Shown: positions 1-10,972 of the stretch, one piece after another
Numbering within the stretch: position 1 is the first letter of the stretch
Layout: the number at the start of each line of letters is the position of its first letter
From: Gongronella butleri
Lineage: Eukaryota; Mucoromycota; Mucoromycetes; Mucorales; Cunninghamellaceae
Direction: 5' to 3'
DNA: 64,000 bases
Assembly (NCBI GenBank): GCA_025201375.1
Contig: JAIWZP010000004.1
Span: 682,001-746,000, forward strand
Translations under genes and position numbers: made by a program
Notes under the pieces: generated by a model
What the model saw: the letters and a program-made list of their open reading frames with translations, nothing else
Told to the model about the DNA's origin: nothing
Database searches by the model: none

Positions 1-1945
1 TGCGGCAACGAGCGATCCATCCGCATCCGCAGCAACAGCACACGGGTATGGAGACCATCCACAGCGTGATTGACGAGCGCACCAACTTTGATCTGGCGAA
101 ATTCAGCAATGTGATTGATATTCTGCAATGGCGTACAGCCATCCACCCGGAAGAAATTGCCTATGTGGCCTTGTCGCACAACAGCTCCGGTGTCATTGAG
201 ACCAAGCCGTACACATGGCGGAAAATCAACTATTCCATCGCGTACGTGGCCAACTACCTTTTGAAACGCGGATTTAAGCGTGGACGCAAAGCACTTGTCG
301 TTGTTTCCTTTGGGGTGGACTGGATCCTGGCGATCCACGCGTGTCTCGCGATCGGCGTGATTCCCGTGCCTATGCCCATGCCCGATTCCGAGCAGCAGCA
401 GCCGCAACGCATCAAGGACGAGGTCGAGGCCATCTATGCCACGGCTCGCGACCTCAATTGCTCGCACATGATTGTCAACAGTGTCTCCGAGGCCACATTC
501 AAGCACAAGTACGTCGGTCAGGCCATGCGCCAGCTCGCCATTGCTAATTACAAGGGATTCAAGCTGCCAGAATTCACAAACATCAACCGCGCCTCCAAAC
601 ATCACAAATTGCTCGGCAAAGAAAGTGGCATTGTCCTGTCCCCAGACTGGGTCATGGCCGACCATCCACACATCGTCCTGTCCGTCCTCGCGGCAGATGG
701 AAAACGCGTTTACACGGCCCTGCGCCATGATACCATCATCCAGCAATGCCGCGTCCAAAAGACAACCAGCCAGATGAAATGGCAGCGCGGCATCGTCGCC
801 ACTGGCCTCGGCGCGTCAGAAAGCATCGGCCTGCTCTTCAGCACCTTTTGCGGCATCTACGTCGGCTGCATCACCGTCCTCGTCCCCACAGACGATTATT
901 ACCTCAATCCTTTCTGCTTTTTCGATATGGTCCAACGCTACAAAGGTAAAAATGGCAAATTGAACGAGAATCCAATCGAGGAAAAAAGCGAGAAAAAGAG
1001 AGAAAAAGAGGGAAAAAGAAAAAACGAGAAAAAAAGTGCGAATGGAGAGCTGACGCGCCCCTTCCTTTATTTTTTTCTCATAGCCAAGGACGTGTGCGTG
1101 ACGCTCCCCATGATGCAATACGCCATGAATCGCATGAACAGCGGCCCAGAGCAACAACGCCGACTTGCCTTGCACAATGTGCAAAACGTGATGCTTGTCA
1201 CCGAGGGACGCCCTCGCCCACTATTTTGTACGTCCGACGCGTTTGCAGCCAATCAGTTTTCAGCTATTTTTATTGAGTGCTTTTGCCTTTTTTTCGCGTT
1301 TTTCTCATTTTTTTCTCGTTTTTTTTTTTTTACGATTAGACCAACACTTGGCGCGGTTCTTTGCAATGCACCGTCTTGAAAAGGAGGCGCTCAACACGGC
1401 GTACAGCCACATTGCCAACCCTATGATCTCGACGCGGTCGTACATGCTGTCCGAGCCAATCATGCTGATTGCCGATCTGTATTGGCTGCGCAGGGGCATC
1501 ATTCGCGCACTGCCGCTCGAGGATGAGGCGCATGGCGTGGTGCTCAATGACTCGGGCATTGTGCCCAGCAACACGATGATTGCCATTGTCAATCCCGAGA
1601 CGCACGCGCTTTGCCCAAGCAACATGGTCGGCGAGATCTGGGTGTCGTCCGATTGCAACGTGCGCGGGCTCATCACATCCAATGGCGCCACCGATGCACA
1701 GATGCTAGAGGCCACGCTCCCCGGAAACGACCCGCGCATCAAATATCTGCGCACCGGCGATCTCGGCTTTTTGTGGAATGTGCACCGCCGTGGCAATAGA
1801 ATGGACCCCATGATGGAGGAAGGCCAATGTCTCTACGTCCTCGGACCAAAATCAGACGTCCTCGAGCGCAATGGCCTCATGCACTTCCCAATGGACGTCG
1901 AGGCTACCATTGAGCGCTGCCACGTAGCAATTCCAGCAAACGGAA

Positions 1946-1981
<36 letters not shown>

Positions 1982-2603
1982 GTGTAAATCCGAGAAACGC
2001 GCGACTGATCCTGTTTTTTTTCTTTTCTTTTTTTTACGCGCAGCATTGTCATCCAAGTCAATGGCGAGATCATCGCCATTGTGGCGGTCAAGGGCAAGGA
2101 GCAAGCCATTGCCGTCACACCGCTCGTTGTCAGTGCCGTGCTTGAGAATCACTCGTTTTTGATCGACACTGTCGCCATTGTCCTGCAAAACAACCTGCCA
2201 CGCTCACGCTTTGGCGAAAAGCAGCGCGACAAGGCATTGCATGCCTATCTCGAAAAGAAGCTGTAAGACCCTTGGATGATAGATTTGTTTTTTGAATGGT
2301 ATTTCTCATGTTTTTTCCATTTTTTTTAACAGGCAATCCGTGTACGTCAAGCGCATCACGAACCAGCATGAGCCGCTGCACCTCAACTGGGACCAGTCGC
2401 AGCACTCCAATGACAACAATGACACCATGTCAATGCGCACAACGACCACACGTCCCATGTCGACACGTGCATCCTCCATTGCCGACGTCAACGACTTTGA
2501 TCTCAAGCACATGTCGTCCAACAGCGAGGACGGATTGACACGTAATGATTCTGTCGGCACAAAGCGGTCTGCCACCATGGCACCTTCCATCCATCTGCCA
2601 TGA
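1..2603 (+). CDS. DIP2/Cps1-like AMP-binding (adenylate-forming) protein, 3' part
   Basis: The frame is open from the first bases, so the 5' end lies outside the window. Exons read 1-945, 1084-1227, 1340-1946, 2044-2262 and 2333-2603, all with GT-AG introns that keep frame; about 728 codons are visible. The protein resembles the second adenylate-forming module of fungal Cps1/Mug62 and animal DIP2 proteins: an ANL-type fold with a block around 'YTWRKINYSIAYVANYLL', an acceptor-like segment ending 'YLRTGDLGFL' (the TGD motif of the family) and a C-terminal subdomain. The last ~90 residues are Ser/Thr/Asp-rich and look disordered. Family members are large proteins thought to act on fatty-acyl or acetyl groups; the substrate here is not evident. 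A poly(A) signal AATAAA lies near 2920. Intron 1947-2043 begins with a run of more than 30 A. Confidence 0.85.
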
Positions 2604-3629
2604 GCCTCTTTTTTTTTGTTTTCCCTGTTCTCGCCCTCCTTTCCTTGCACACACTTCATTCCCTTATGTATTTAGTTCTTCCTTTTTGCCATCTCTTGTT
2701 CCGCTATTATGTATCCATTGCATCTACCACCATCTTGTCTTTTTCCCGCCTTTTTCGCCGCTCCCTGTCTCATTCCATTCATTTCATCGCTTACTTCTTC
2801 TTTTTGCTGGCATCCTAGCCCCTCTACCTAATTTTTTTTTCTCTCTCTTGCTTCTCCGTGTATTCTCATTTCACTTGTTTTCCATCCCTAGAATCTGTCC
2901 TATCTCGCGTACCCACTAATAAATTGAAACTTATTTAAAAAAAAAATGACGGAGCAGCGGCTGATCTTGACCGAGACAATCAAGGAGATTGCACATTCAA
3001 ACCTTGTATTTTGCAAATACCAAGTATAGCGGCGGGCCGTCCTGGGCTACTGTGGGCATATTCTCACACAAAATGGTCCCTTGCAAAGGAAAAAAAAAGG
3101 AAAAAAAATTAAAGCAAGGGGTATAATGCCTCGCCTCGCAGTCTCTTGACACCCCCAAGTGCACCAGACACATGCGATCCATCATTTTGACGTGCATGGA
3201 CAAGCCTATGGATGCATGCAAGCCTAAAAAAAAAAAGCGAGCCGTGGGCTTTTTTTCTTGCTTCCCCCTCCCCCGCCTCACCGCCTCACCACCTCCCAGG
3301 CTCCCCCACCCCTTTTCCACTGCGCCCTGTTTCATCTCTTTCAGATGATGCCTATATAAGGTTCAAAAGCATTGGCTCGCATTGTACAACGCCGGGTTTC
3401 TTGATCCATTGGGCGCGCCAAGCGCTTGTTCTGCCAACTGCTGGCACAATTTAATTCCGAGGACGGCGGAAACGCAATTTGGTTGCCACCCACACGGCGC
3501 TCAGGTCCGAAACAAGGGCAATGGATCACGTCGGGCATATAAAAATGTTTTTTTCTTTCTTTTTTTCGTTCCTATTCTTCTTTTTCCATCCTTCTTCAAA
3601 AAGTTTTTTTTTTTTTTTTTTTGAGAGCC
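2604..3629. other. Intergenic region: 3' UTR then promoter of the MFS gene
   Basis: No gene seen. The first 330 bases are T/C-rich and hold a poly(A) signal (AATAAA near 2920), followed by an A-run at about 2937. TATA-like words occur at 3353-3360 (TATATAAG) and 3538-3544 (TATAAAA). A T/C-rich stretch with a 16-T run ends directly before the start codon at 3630. Short open frames here are low-complexity. Confidence 0.6.
3538..3544 (+). promoter_or_regulatory. TATA-like element upstream of the MFS carrier gene
   Basis: TATAAAA lies 92 bases before the ATG at 3630, followed by a pyrimidine-rich leader. A second TATA-like word (TATATAAG, 3353-3360) is further upstream. The assignment rests on motif and distance only. 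Confidence 0.4.
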
Positions 3630-5886
3630 ATGACTGTCACCAGCGAGCAGCCTGATCATACCCGCTTTTCAGTGACCACTGTGTGCGAAGTCAGAGAGGA
3701 CGTGCTTGTCCCTGAAGCTACTTTTGAAGAAAAATCGGCCAAAGCAGACCCATTGAGCGGTAAGGCTGTCGGGGAGAGTGCGCATTTGTGTGATTCCATC
3801 CAAACTCACATGAGACGTATGAACTGATCTGATCTTTTTACTTTTTATAATTCTTTTCTGGTGTTTATCCGTGGTCAGAAGATACACGACAGCCTGACGG
3901 ACATGATGATCCAAGCTTGCCTCCTCTGGATGGCAAGCGCGGATGGCTTGTTGTCGTCGGCGCCCTCTGTATCCAAATCCTCGCCTTTGGGACTGCAAGT
4001 AGCTGGTAAAAAAAAAAAAAAAAAAAAGAGAGAGAGAGAGAGAGAAAAAAACGAAAAAAGGGGACTGGTTGCCATGGATTCCCATTGTTCGTCTGTGTGG
4101 GCTCACCCTCCATGTTTATTTTCTGCTCAGGGGTACGTAGGGTAACACAGGGAACGCATGGAAATGACGAAATGGGGGTTCAGTGCCCAAGGCCCCCGTT
4201 TGTCGCTTGAATTCTGTTCTTTTTCCTTGCCTTGATCCTGTCTTTTTCTTTTCATATGCATTGCGGCGCCATGGGGAGGAGTGGCCATGGCTTTTTATTT
4301 CTCTTTCCCTTGTGCACGAGGAATCTCACCTTTTTTTCTACACACAAAAAAAAAAATCTTTCATTTTTTTTTCGGATTATTACGCATTCTCGTTATGATC
4401 ACTTTTTTTTTCCCATTCACTTTTTTCTTTGTCTGGGCTAATTTAGGTGTGATGCAAGCCGAATATGAGCAAGTGTTTGCAGGCACGCCCGATGTGCAAT
4501 TGTACCTCAGCTTTGCCGGCACGCTGATGGAAGTCTTTGTCAATCTCATGGGCCCTGCTGCCCAATACATCCTCGCCAGATGGGGACTGCGCCCGCTGCT
4601 GCTCCTCGGCAGCTTCTTGTCCGTCCTCGGCCTCGAAATGGCAGGCTTCACCACGGAAATCTGGCATCTTTACCTCTGTCAAGGCGTCGGTAAGCTTAAT
4701 GCTGAAATGAAAAGGGGGGGGATCCCTCCATTAGGCCATGCTCAGCTCACATTGTGTATTTTTTTCAGTCTTTGGCACCGGCGCAAGCCTTGTGTATGCG
4801 GCCGTCATGACCATTTTGCCAACGTAAGCCATCTTTTTTTTCTGTTTTATGCTGCCAATTGGCCTTTTTTTCTCATTTTTATTGTGATATTTTAGCTGGT
4901 TCTTGAAGCGCCGCAGTCTTGCCATGGGCGTGGCCAGCAGCGGCTCGGGCCTAGGCGCCATTGTCCTGACATTTGTGCTCAACGCGCTCAACGGGTCTGT
5001 AGGCCCCGCATGGGCGTATCGTGTCCTCGGCTTCATCATCCTTGGTCTGTGTGTGCTCGCCAATCTGCTCGTGCGCGAACGTGTCAAGGTCCAGCGCCAG
5101 GCGCGCAAATTGAACGAAGTCTTCAGCCTGTCCATCCTCAAGGATGTGACTTTTGTTCTCTGGATGGTCGGCAGCATGATTAAATTGGCCGGGTTCTTCT
5201 TGCCCTTTTGGTTTATCCCATGTAAAACAACGCGGCACGCGCAAACACGATCAAAAAAAAAAAGGGAGAAGTTGCTTACTTTTTTTTTATTTACCTTGTT
5301 TTGTATGCAGCTTATGCGTATTACATTGGTTTGAGCGCTGACCAAGGCACCGTCTTGATTGCCGTGATGAGCGCGGGCCAATTCATCGGCCGCATCACCA
5401 TTGGGTACCTGGGCGACCGTTTTGGCCGCTTAAACACGGATATCGTCATCAGCACCATCTGTGGCCTTAGCAGCTTCCTGATCTGGACCTTTGCTACCAC
5501 CTACGGCATCCTCATGGCCTTTTGTATCATCTTTGGCTTCACGTGCGGCGCCTACTTTACACTGAGTAAGCTAAAAAGCGCAAAATGGGACGAAAATGTG
5601 ATTTCTGACGCGCACTTTGCTTTTTTTCCCCTCTTTTTCCCTAGTGTCCCCCATCACGTATGACATTGTCGGTCACGACCGGTTCCCCACAGGCGTCAGC
5701 ACCATGCTGCTCAGCAACGTCGTCTCTGTGTTTGGCCCAAACATTGCCAGTGGCATCCAAGCGGCCGTGCCACAGTCGCCCTACCTTGTGTACATGATGT
5801 TCACGGGTGCGACTTACATTGTGGGCGCCATGATCTTGGTCGTCGTCCGTTTCAGAATCAGCCCAAGCATTCGATACCATATTTAA
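3630..5886 (+). CDS. MFS monocarboxylate-type transporter (MCH/MCT-like)
   Basis: A twelve-helix membrane carrier of the fungal monocarboxylate/riboflavin (MCH) branch of the major facilitator superfamily. Exons: 3630-3759, 3879-4005, a proposed 2-nt exon 4131-4132, 4447-4689, 4769-4823, 4896-5221, 5311-5565 and 5645-5886, giving 459 residues. The N-terminal tail is cytoplasmic-looking. Helix 1 reads 'GWLVVVGALCIQILAFG', then 'SSWGVMQAEYE', matching the family pattern S-x-G-V-x-Q-x-Y-Y. 'WFLKRRSLAMG' is the typical loop after helix 4, and 'GRITIGYLGDRFGR' is the second-half loop motif. The frame between 4005 and 4447 cannot be kept by one intron from the donor at 4006; see findings. An alternative donor at 3999 would give 456 residues without S-W-G. 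The substrate cannot be told from sequence. ATG 3630 is the first ATG after the pyrimidine-rich leader. Confidence 0.85.
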
Positions 5887-7964
5887 ATCTGTTTTTTTCC
5901 TAAATCATCCTCTTTGTGAATAAACTCATCCATCATGCTATCCATCCTGTGGATCAAAGCCCCTGGCTCAAAAGAGACAAGTGCAAGTGTTCATTTGAGC
6001 CGCTGTTTGTCGCGCTGCGGCCATTGGATCGTGCGCAATTGCCTGTTTGCAATTTATACAGTGACCGGCCTGATTTTTTGGGAAAACAGGCAAGGTACAC
6101 CGATTGCTCTCAAATTTGGAGTGAAGGTGTGTGGCAACGAGTAATCGACAATGGGACAAGTTTGGCCGGATTCGGTTGGCCATGGCTCAAGAACGACGTA
6201 TTTTAGAGTACAAAATAACGACTTTTCAAATACCTGTGGTTCGACGAGAAATGGCCCCAGAGATGAAAACTCGGCATTGTCTGATAGAGCATGGCGAAAT
6301 GCTTCAAATATGTGCGCAGCGCGCCTCGCTAGCTGCCCAGCGTGGCGCGATATCGACGCGTCTTTGTTCATAATAACCATCGACGTGTCGCCACTCGCCC
6401 GGATCGCGTCATTTTTTGTGATCACCGACACCCACGTACGCGCGCTCCCAAAAGACGCGAGAATACCAAGTTTCAGACCGCTCTGACGCGTCTTCGCAGA
6501 GTGGCCACCGATGCAAAATATGATTTTTCGGACATCGTTTTGTCCATTTTCTCTGCAACCTGCTTTACAACGCCGGGGCTTGCCAGCGTAATAAATAATG
6601 AGGGAGACTCGATCTTGCTACCCCATGAGTTTTGTGGAGCTCGCTCAACCTTTTTTGGTTTTTGAAAATTTGTCCATGGGTCATCAATGGATTTTGGCCA
6701 TTTTTAATTCGGGCTGTTTGCTCGCCATCTACGCGGCCTAGTGATCTGTGGGTGCGTTCAAATGAATGCGGAGAGCGAGCTAGAGCATCTCCAGAAAAAA
6801 AAAAGGTATAGCAAGTCATTGTTCATCCGTTGGCATAGGCGATAACGTGGTTTTTCCAAAATCATTAATTGACGTTTTACATCACTGCGAAGTAGCGCGC
6901 TGAAACTGCACATGCAGCAAAAACGCGACAGGGGCCAGCTCAAAGGACGCGTTTCAGGCACCTCCGATGCAACTGGGCCAAGGTGTGACGAGAAACCTCG
7001 TTGGAAAACGCACGTTCATTTTCTAGTTTGTCGAGATCGCGCCCAAATTGCTTCAAAACACAAGCATCTTTGACCGCGTCGTCGCGCTTTCGCTTCTGAG
7101 AGCCATGACAACACGAGCAAACCGGGTAAAATGCTGGTTGTTAGCATTTTAAAGCTTGTTTGAACAAATGAGCCTAAGCTGAAGTACGCCTAAATTGCTT
7201 TTAGAGTACATGATCCCTTACTGGTTTGGTGCGCCCTGCTCGCTGGTTTCGTCCAGCGTCGTTACAATGCAAGATTTACACCGTTGAGCATAGAGCAAAC
7301 GGCCATTTTCGTTCATTTGAGTAAATTGGCGATTTTCTTGCCAACCACCTAAACGATGCCCGAAGTTTAATGCATTTCACCAAAGAAACAACCCGAAAAA
7401 ATAGAAAGCATCATTAGCGGCCACACTACAGTGAACGCGTCGAGAAAACCCCGCAAAAGTGTCTAATAATGAGGAGCGCACATCAAGAGATCGTATTTTT
7501 GGGAAATCACGTGAGCATTGGATCTCAGTGGGGGGGCTTCCTCGGATTTGATTTGTGCAAATGAGGGCCAACAGGGTTGTGATGCGGCGCTACAAATTGA
7601 TGTCGATCTGTGATCTACGCCCGTTTCAGGTACGATGTGCTGGGCAATTCTGCCAGGAAAAGCCAAGCTTGCTTTTCGGGGCCAAATGAAGGGATCTAGA
7701 CGTGGCAAACAAAGGACGATAGGCCCACGTCCCAAGAGAGTGGGCCATTGGATGGTTACAATGGGCGTACAAACATGCACCTTCAATGCGCGGGGCCTGG
7801 CTGGCCGCAATTTCGTTGAGGTGACACAAGCGCACTGGGCTTTTTCAGGGCAAAATTGGCGGGATTTCAGGGCCAAATTCAAAATTTGGATGGTGCTCCC
7901 TTTTTCGCTCTTTTCCTCACTTTCTTCCCTCCCTCTTCTCTTTGTTCACTTTTTTTACATTATA
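5887..7964. other. Long gene-free region with a dispersed repeat copy
   Basis: AATAAA near 5918 probably ends the upstream transcript. No frame here resembles a protein. About 6538-6790 is similar to 51803-52045 (see the repeat entries). The last ~80 bases are T/C-rich and lead to the ATG at 7965. Confidence 0.55.
6538..6790 (+). repeat. Dispersed repeat, copy 1 (diverged)
   Basis: Aligned by eye to 51803-52045 in the same orientation. Shared blocks include 'CTTGCCAGCGTAA', 'ATGAGGGAGAC', 'TCTTGCTAC' and 'ATTTTGGCCATTTTT', in the same order and with similar spacing. There is no coding capacity, and termini and target duplications are not visible. It may be a decayed mobile element or an old segmental copy. 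Confidence 0.6.
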
Positions 7965-10768
7965 ATGGATGACGATCGCCCTGCAGGGCTCAAGTTCACG
8001 CGCAATTACTATGGTTTCCAGCGTGACCAGGGGTCTGTGTCTGACAAGCCGTCGTTTCTACCAGGCTTCAGCTCATCGCGCTATGGCGACAATGCCAACA
8101 GCTTGCTTTCACGGCCATCGCTCGACATTTCCGCCGACAGGCCCATCCTGCCGGCCGCACGCGACACGCCGAGCAACAAGAATAGCTTGCTGTCGCCCAC
8201 ACTGCCTTCACGCTCACCACAGCGCGTCAGAGACTCGCAAACGTCCACGGCGTACACGGGCGAACACGGTAAAAATGCCCTCTGAAACCCTCTCTTGTTC
8301 CCTCTCCCCCTCCCCTTTTTTCTGACGCCGCGCACTCCTTTTTTTCTCTTTCTTTGCAAATTCATACTCTTTTGCAGGCTCTCGCTTCTCATCCACGATG
8401 ACCACGCCCACACCATCGAAAAAAGAGGAATTGGCACCACCTCCAGTGCGACCGCGACAGAGCGAGGCGCGATTCAGCCTTTCCAAGCAGGTGGATCATC
8501 TCTGGCATGGCCATGCCACCTCTGGCGATGCAGACGACGCGGTCATTGCCTTGCCAAAGGACTTGCTGCATCAATTGGCCGTGTCACAAGCGGTCATTGA
8601 GGCAAACGACTATAAAGCCTTGTCTCCAGAAGAGGCCGACGCGGTGAAAAAGGTAAAAAAAAAAAAAGGAAAAAAAATAGAAAAAAAAAGAAATGGGTTT
8701 TCTCAAAAAATTGATTTTCGGGCTAGGAATACGACGAAGTCAAGCAGCAGGTGGCGACGGCGACGTCGCAATTGATGCTTGAGATGAAGATGCAGCACAC
8801 GTCTGTGTCTTTGGCATATTTGGTGGATACACGGCACAATCATTCGATTCTCAAGCAACAGCAGCAGATCCGTGCGTTGGGCCAGCAGGTGTCGTCGCTG
8901 GTCGACGCGTACCAGCAGCTCAAAGATCGCGAATTGGCTCTCGCGCACAAATTACATCAGCACACCGCCGCACTTTTAGTCCAGGGCATCCAGCAAGCCG
9001 ACAAGCAGCGCATTGTCGCGCCATTCACTGCCAATGACAAGCAGCAGCCATCGCAGCAGCAACAGCAGCAGACACAGCACCTTGCGCACGATTCGCACGA
9101 TGCTAACACGGAAGAATTGCTTGCACAAAAGGACAAGGAGATCGACCAGCTGAGAAAGCAGCAGAAAGAGCAGCAAAACAGCATGGAGCATCTTGTGCAT
9201 CAATTGACGTCCTTGCATCAGCGCTTTGCAGCCGTGGACGGCCTTCAGTCGCGCGATACGCTCCATGATGACGAAAACGACGATCCCACCGATCCGCTTA
9301 GCCTCGTCTCACGTCTGGACAAGACCCTCAACTCCCAGAAGCTCAAGACGCATCAATTGGAGCGCGAAATCGAGTCGATCCACGAAAAGCAGCGCCTCGA
9401 GGCTCTCGCCGAGAAAAAAATCGAGATCCAGCTGCGTGCCGCTCAAGAACGCAAAGAAGCCGCCGAAGCACGCGCAGCAGACTTGCAAAAAGAATTGGAC
9501 GCGCTTAAAAACAATCACAACTCGCTCTCCGACCTCGACAGACTCAAGGCAGATCTCGACAGCCTCAACTTTAACGAGAGCAGGTAAAAAAGAGAGAGAG
9601 AGAGACAAAAAAAAAAAAAAGAGAAAAGAGAAAAAAGCGGTGCTTCTTTTTTCGAATTGTAGAGAATGGCGTCCATTTATTTCCTCTTTTTTTCTCACTC
9701 TCTCTCCCATTTAGCGCGCACCTGGGCCAGATCAATGAGCTCGAGTCGCAATTGGCGCAAACGGAAGAGCACCGTCAGCGACTGGAAAAGGAGCTTTTGG
9801 AGGTGCGCGAGCAGGTGACGGAGCTGCAGATGGAGGCGAGCAAGTCCAATGCGGAATTGGCGTCTGCAAAGTCGCGTGAAAAGGGCCAGCATGTGGAATT
9901 GCAGCAATATCGCGACGAATTGTTTGCTTTGGAGAACGAAAAGAAGAAATGGGAACGCATGATGAAGCGTCAGACGGTGATGCAGTTGATGGACGACCAT
10001 GCAGGTGGCGTGAGCATCAAGGACAAGTACGAGCAGCAGCTCGAGGAGCAGGCGCAAGAATACATGGCACAACTCAAGGAGCAGCAAGTGTTTTTGGACA
10101 AGGTTGGCAAGGACAAGGAGGCCATCCAGGTGGAACGCGACCAATTGCAAGCCACATGCCACGACCTCGAAGAATTGATCCGCGGAAAGACGCGCCTGCT
10201 GGACTCGCGTGATATCCACATCAGCGAATTGGAGGCACAAGTCCACGAATTGCGCCGCCAGAGCAATCGCAATGCCAGCAAATTCGCAGGCCCGACCATC
10301 GACGTGTCCGTCCTTCAAGAGCTGCAAGAGGCCTTTACGCGCAAGGAAATCGCATGGATGGAACAGAGTGCAAGCATGGAAACCAACTTTGAGGGCATCC
10401 TCAAGGAATTCGATCGTCTCACAGGCACCGCCGTCGAGTTTGAGAATGAGCGCATGAATTACGAGAGGCGCATTGAGGAGCTCACGCAGCGCATGAACGT
10501 CCTCGACGAGGAGCTCAATCAGGCACGCATCAACGGGCTCGGCTATGAGGATGGAAACACGCCGACCACCGCGTCGCTGCGCAAGGAATTCAGACGCATG
10601 GTCAATGACATGAAACTCGAGCACCAGCGCCTTCTCGACAAGGAAATTAGTGAAACAGCACGCGTCGAGAAGCAGCTCAAGGATCTGAAGCACGAAATTG
10701 CCATGGCCAATTACGAAAAGGTCAACAAGGGCATTCAAACTCTCTCTGATAAGGAATACATGATCTAG
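7965..10768 (+). CDS. Uds1-domain (up-regulated during septation) coiled-coil protein
   Basis: Exons 7965-8268, 8378-8652, 8727-9583 and 9715-10768 give 829 residues. The first ~100 residues are Ser/Pro-rich with an N-terminal 'MDDDRPAG'. Residues about 165-260 ('LPKDLLHQLAVSQAVIEAND...LSPEEADAVKKEYD...') match the Uds1 domain, named for the Schizosaccharomyces pombe septation-induced protein. The rest is almost continuous coiled coil: heptads of Leu, Glu, Gln and Lys, with Gln-rich stretches around residues 330-360. Proteins of this type are usually cytoskeletal or septum-associated; that role is inferred from the family. ATG 7965 follows a T/C-rich leader, and AATAAA at about 10783 lies just after the stop. 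Confidence 0.85.
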
Positions 10769-10972
10769 ATTCGCACATGAAATAAAAAATTGGGACGCGC
10801 CCCTCCTGCATCGGACATTGAAACAAGGAAAAACAAGAAGACGCCATTGTGCCCTTCAGTCCCCTTGTTTACCCTTTTTTTTTTGGTTTTTTTTTCGTTT
10901 CTCTTTTTCGTTTTTTTTCTTACTGTATCTTTTCAGAGAACAAAAAAACATACAGAGACAAAGACAAAGAAA

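Noticed and set aside
4131..4136. A 6-nt exon GGGTAC instead of the 2-nt exon in the first MFS gene
   Set aside because: It leaves the downstream frame wrong; only an exon length of 2 modulo 3 fits, and the donor GTACGT starts at 4133.
6740..6790. tRNA gene suggested by a GTTCAAAT word
   Set aside because: No acceptor stem, D-arm or anticodon arm could be paired around it; the same holds for the GTTCGAA words at 61290 and 62402.
9695..10738. A 347-codon minus-strand frame rich in Leu, His and Val
   Set aside because: Antisense of the Gln/Glu/Lys-rich coiled-coil exon of the Uds1 gene, which explains its odd composition.
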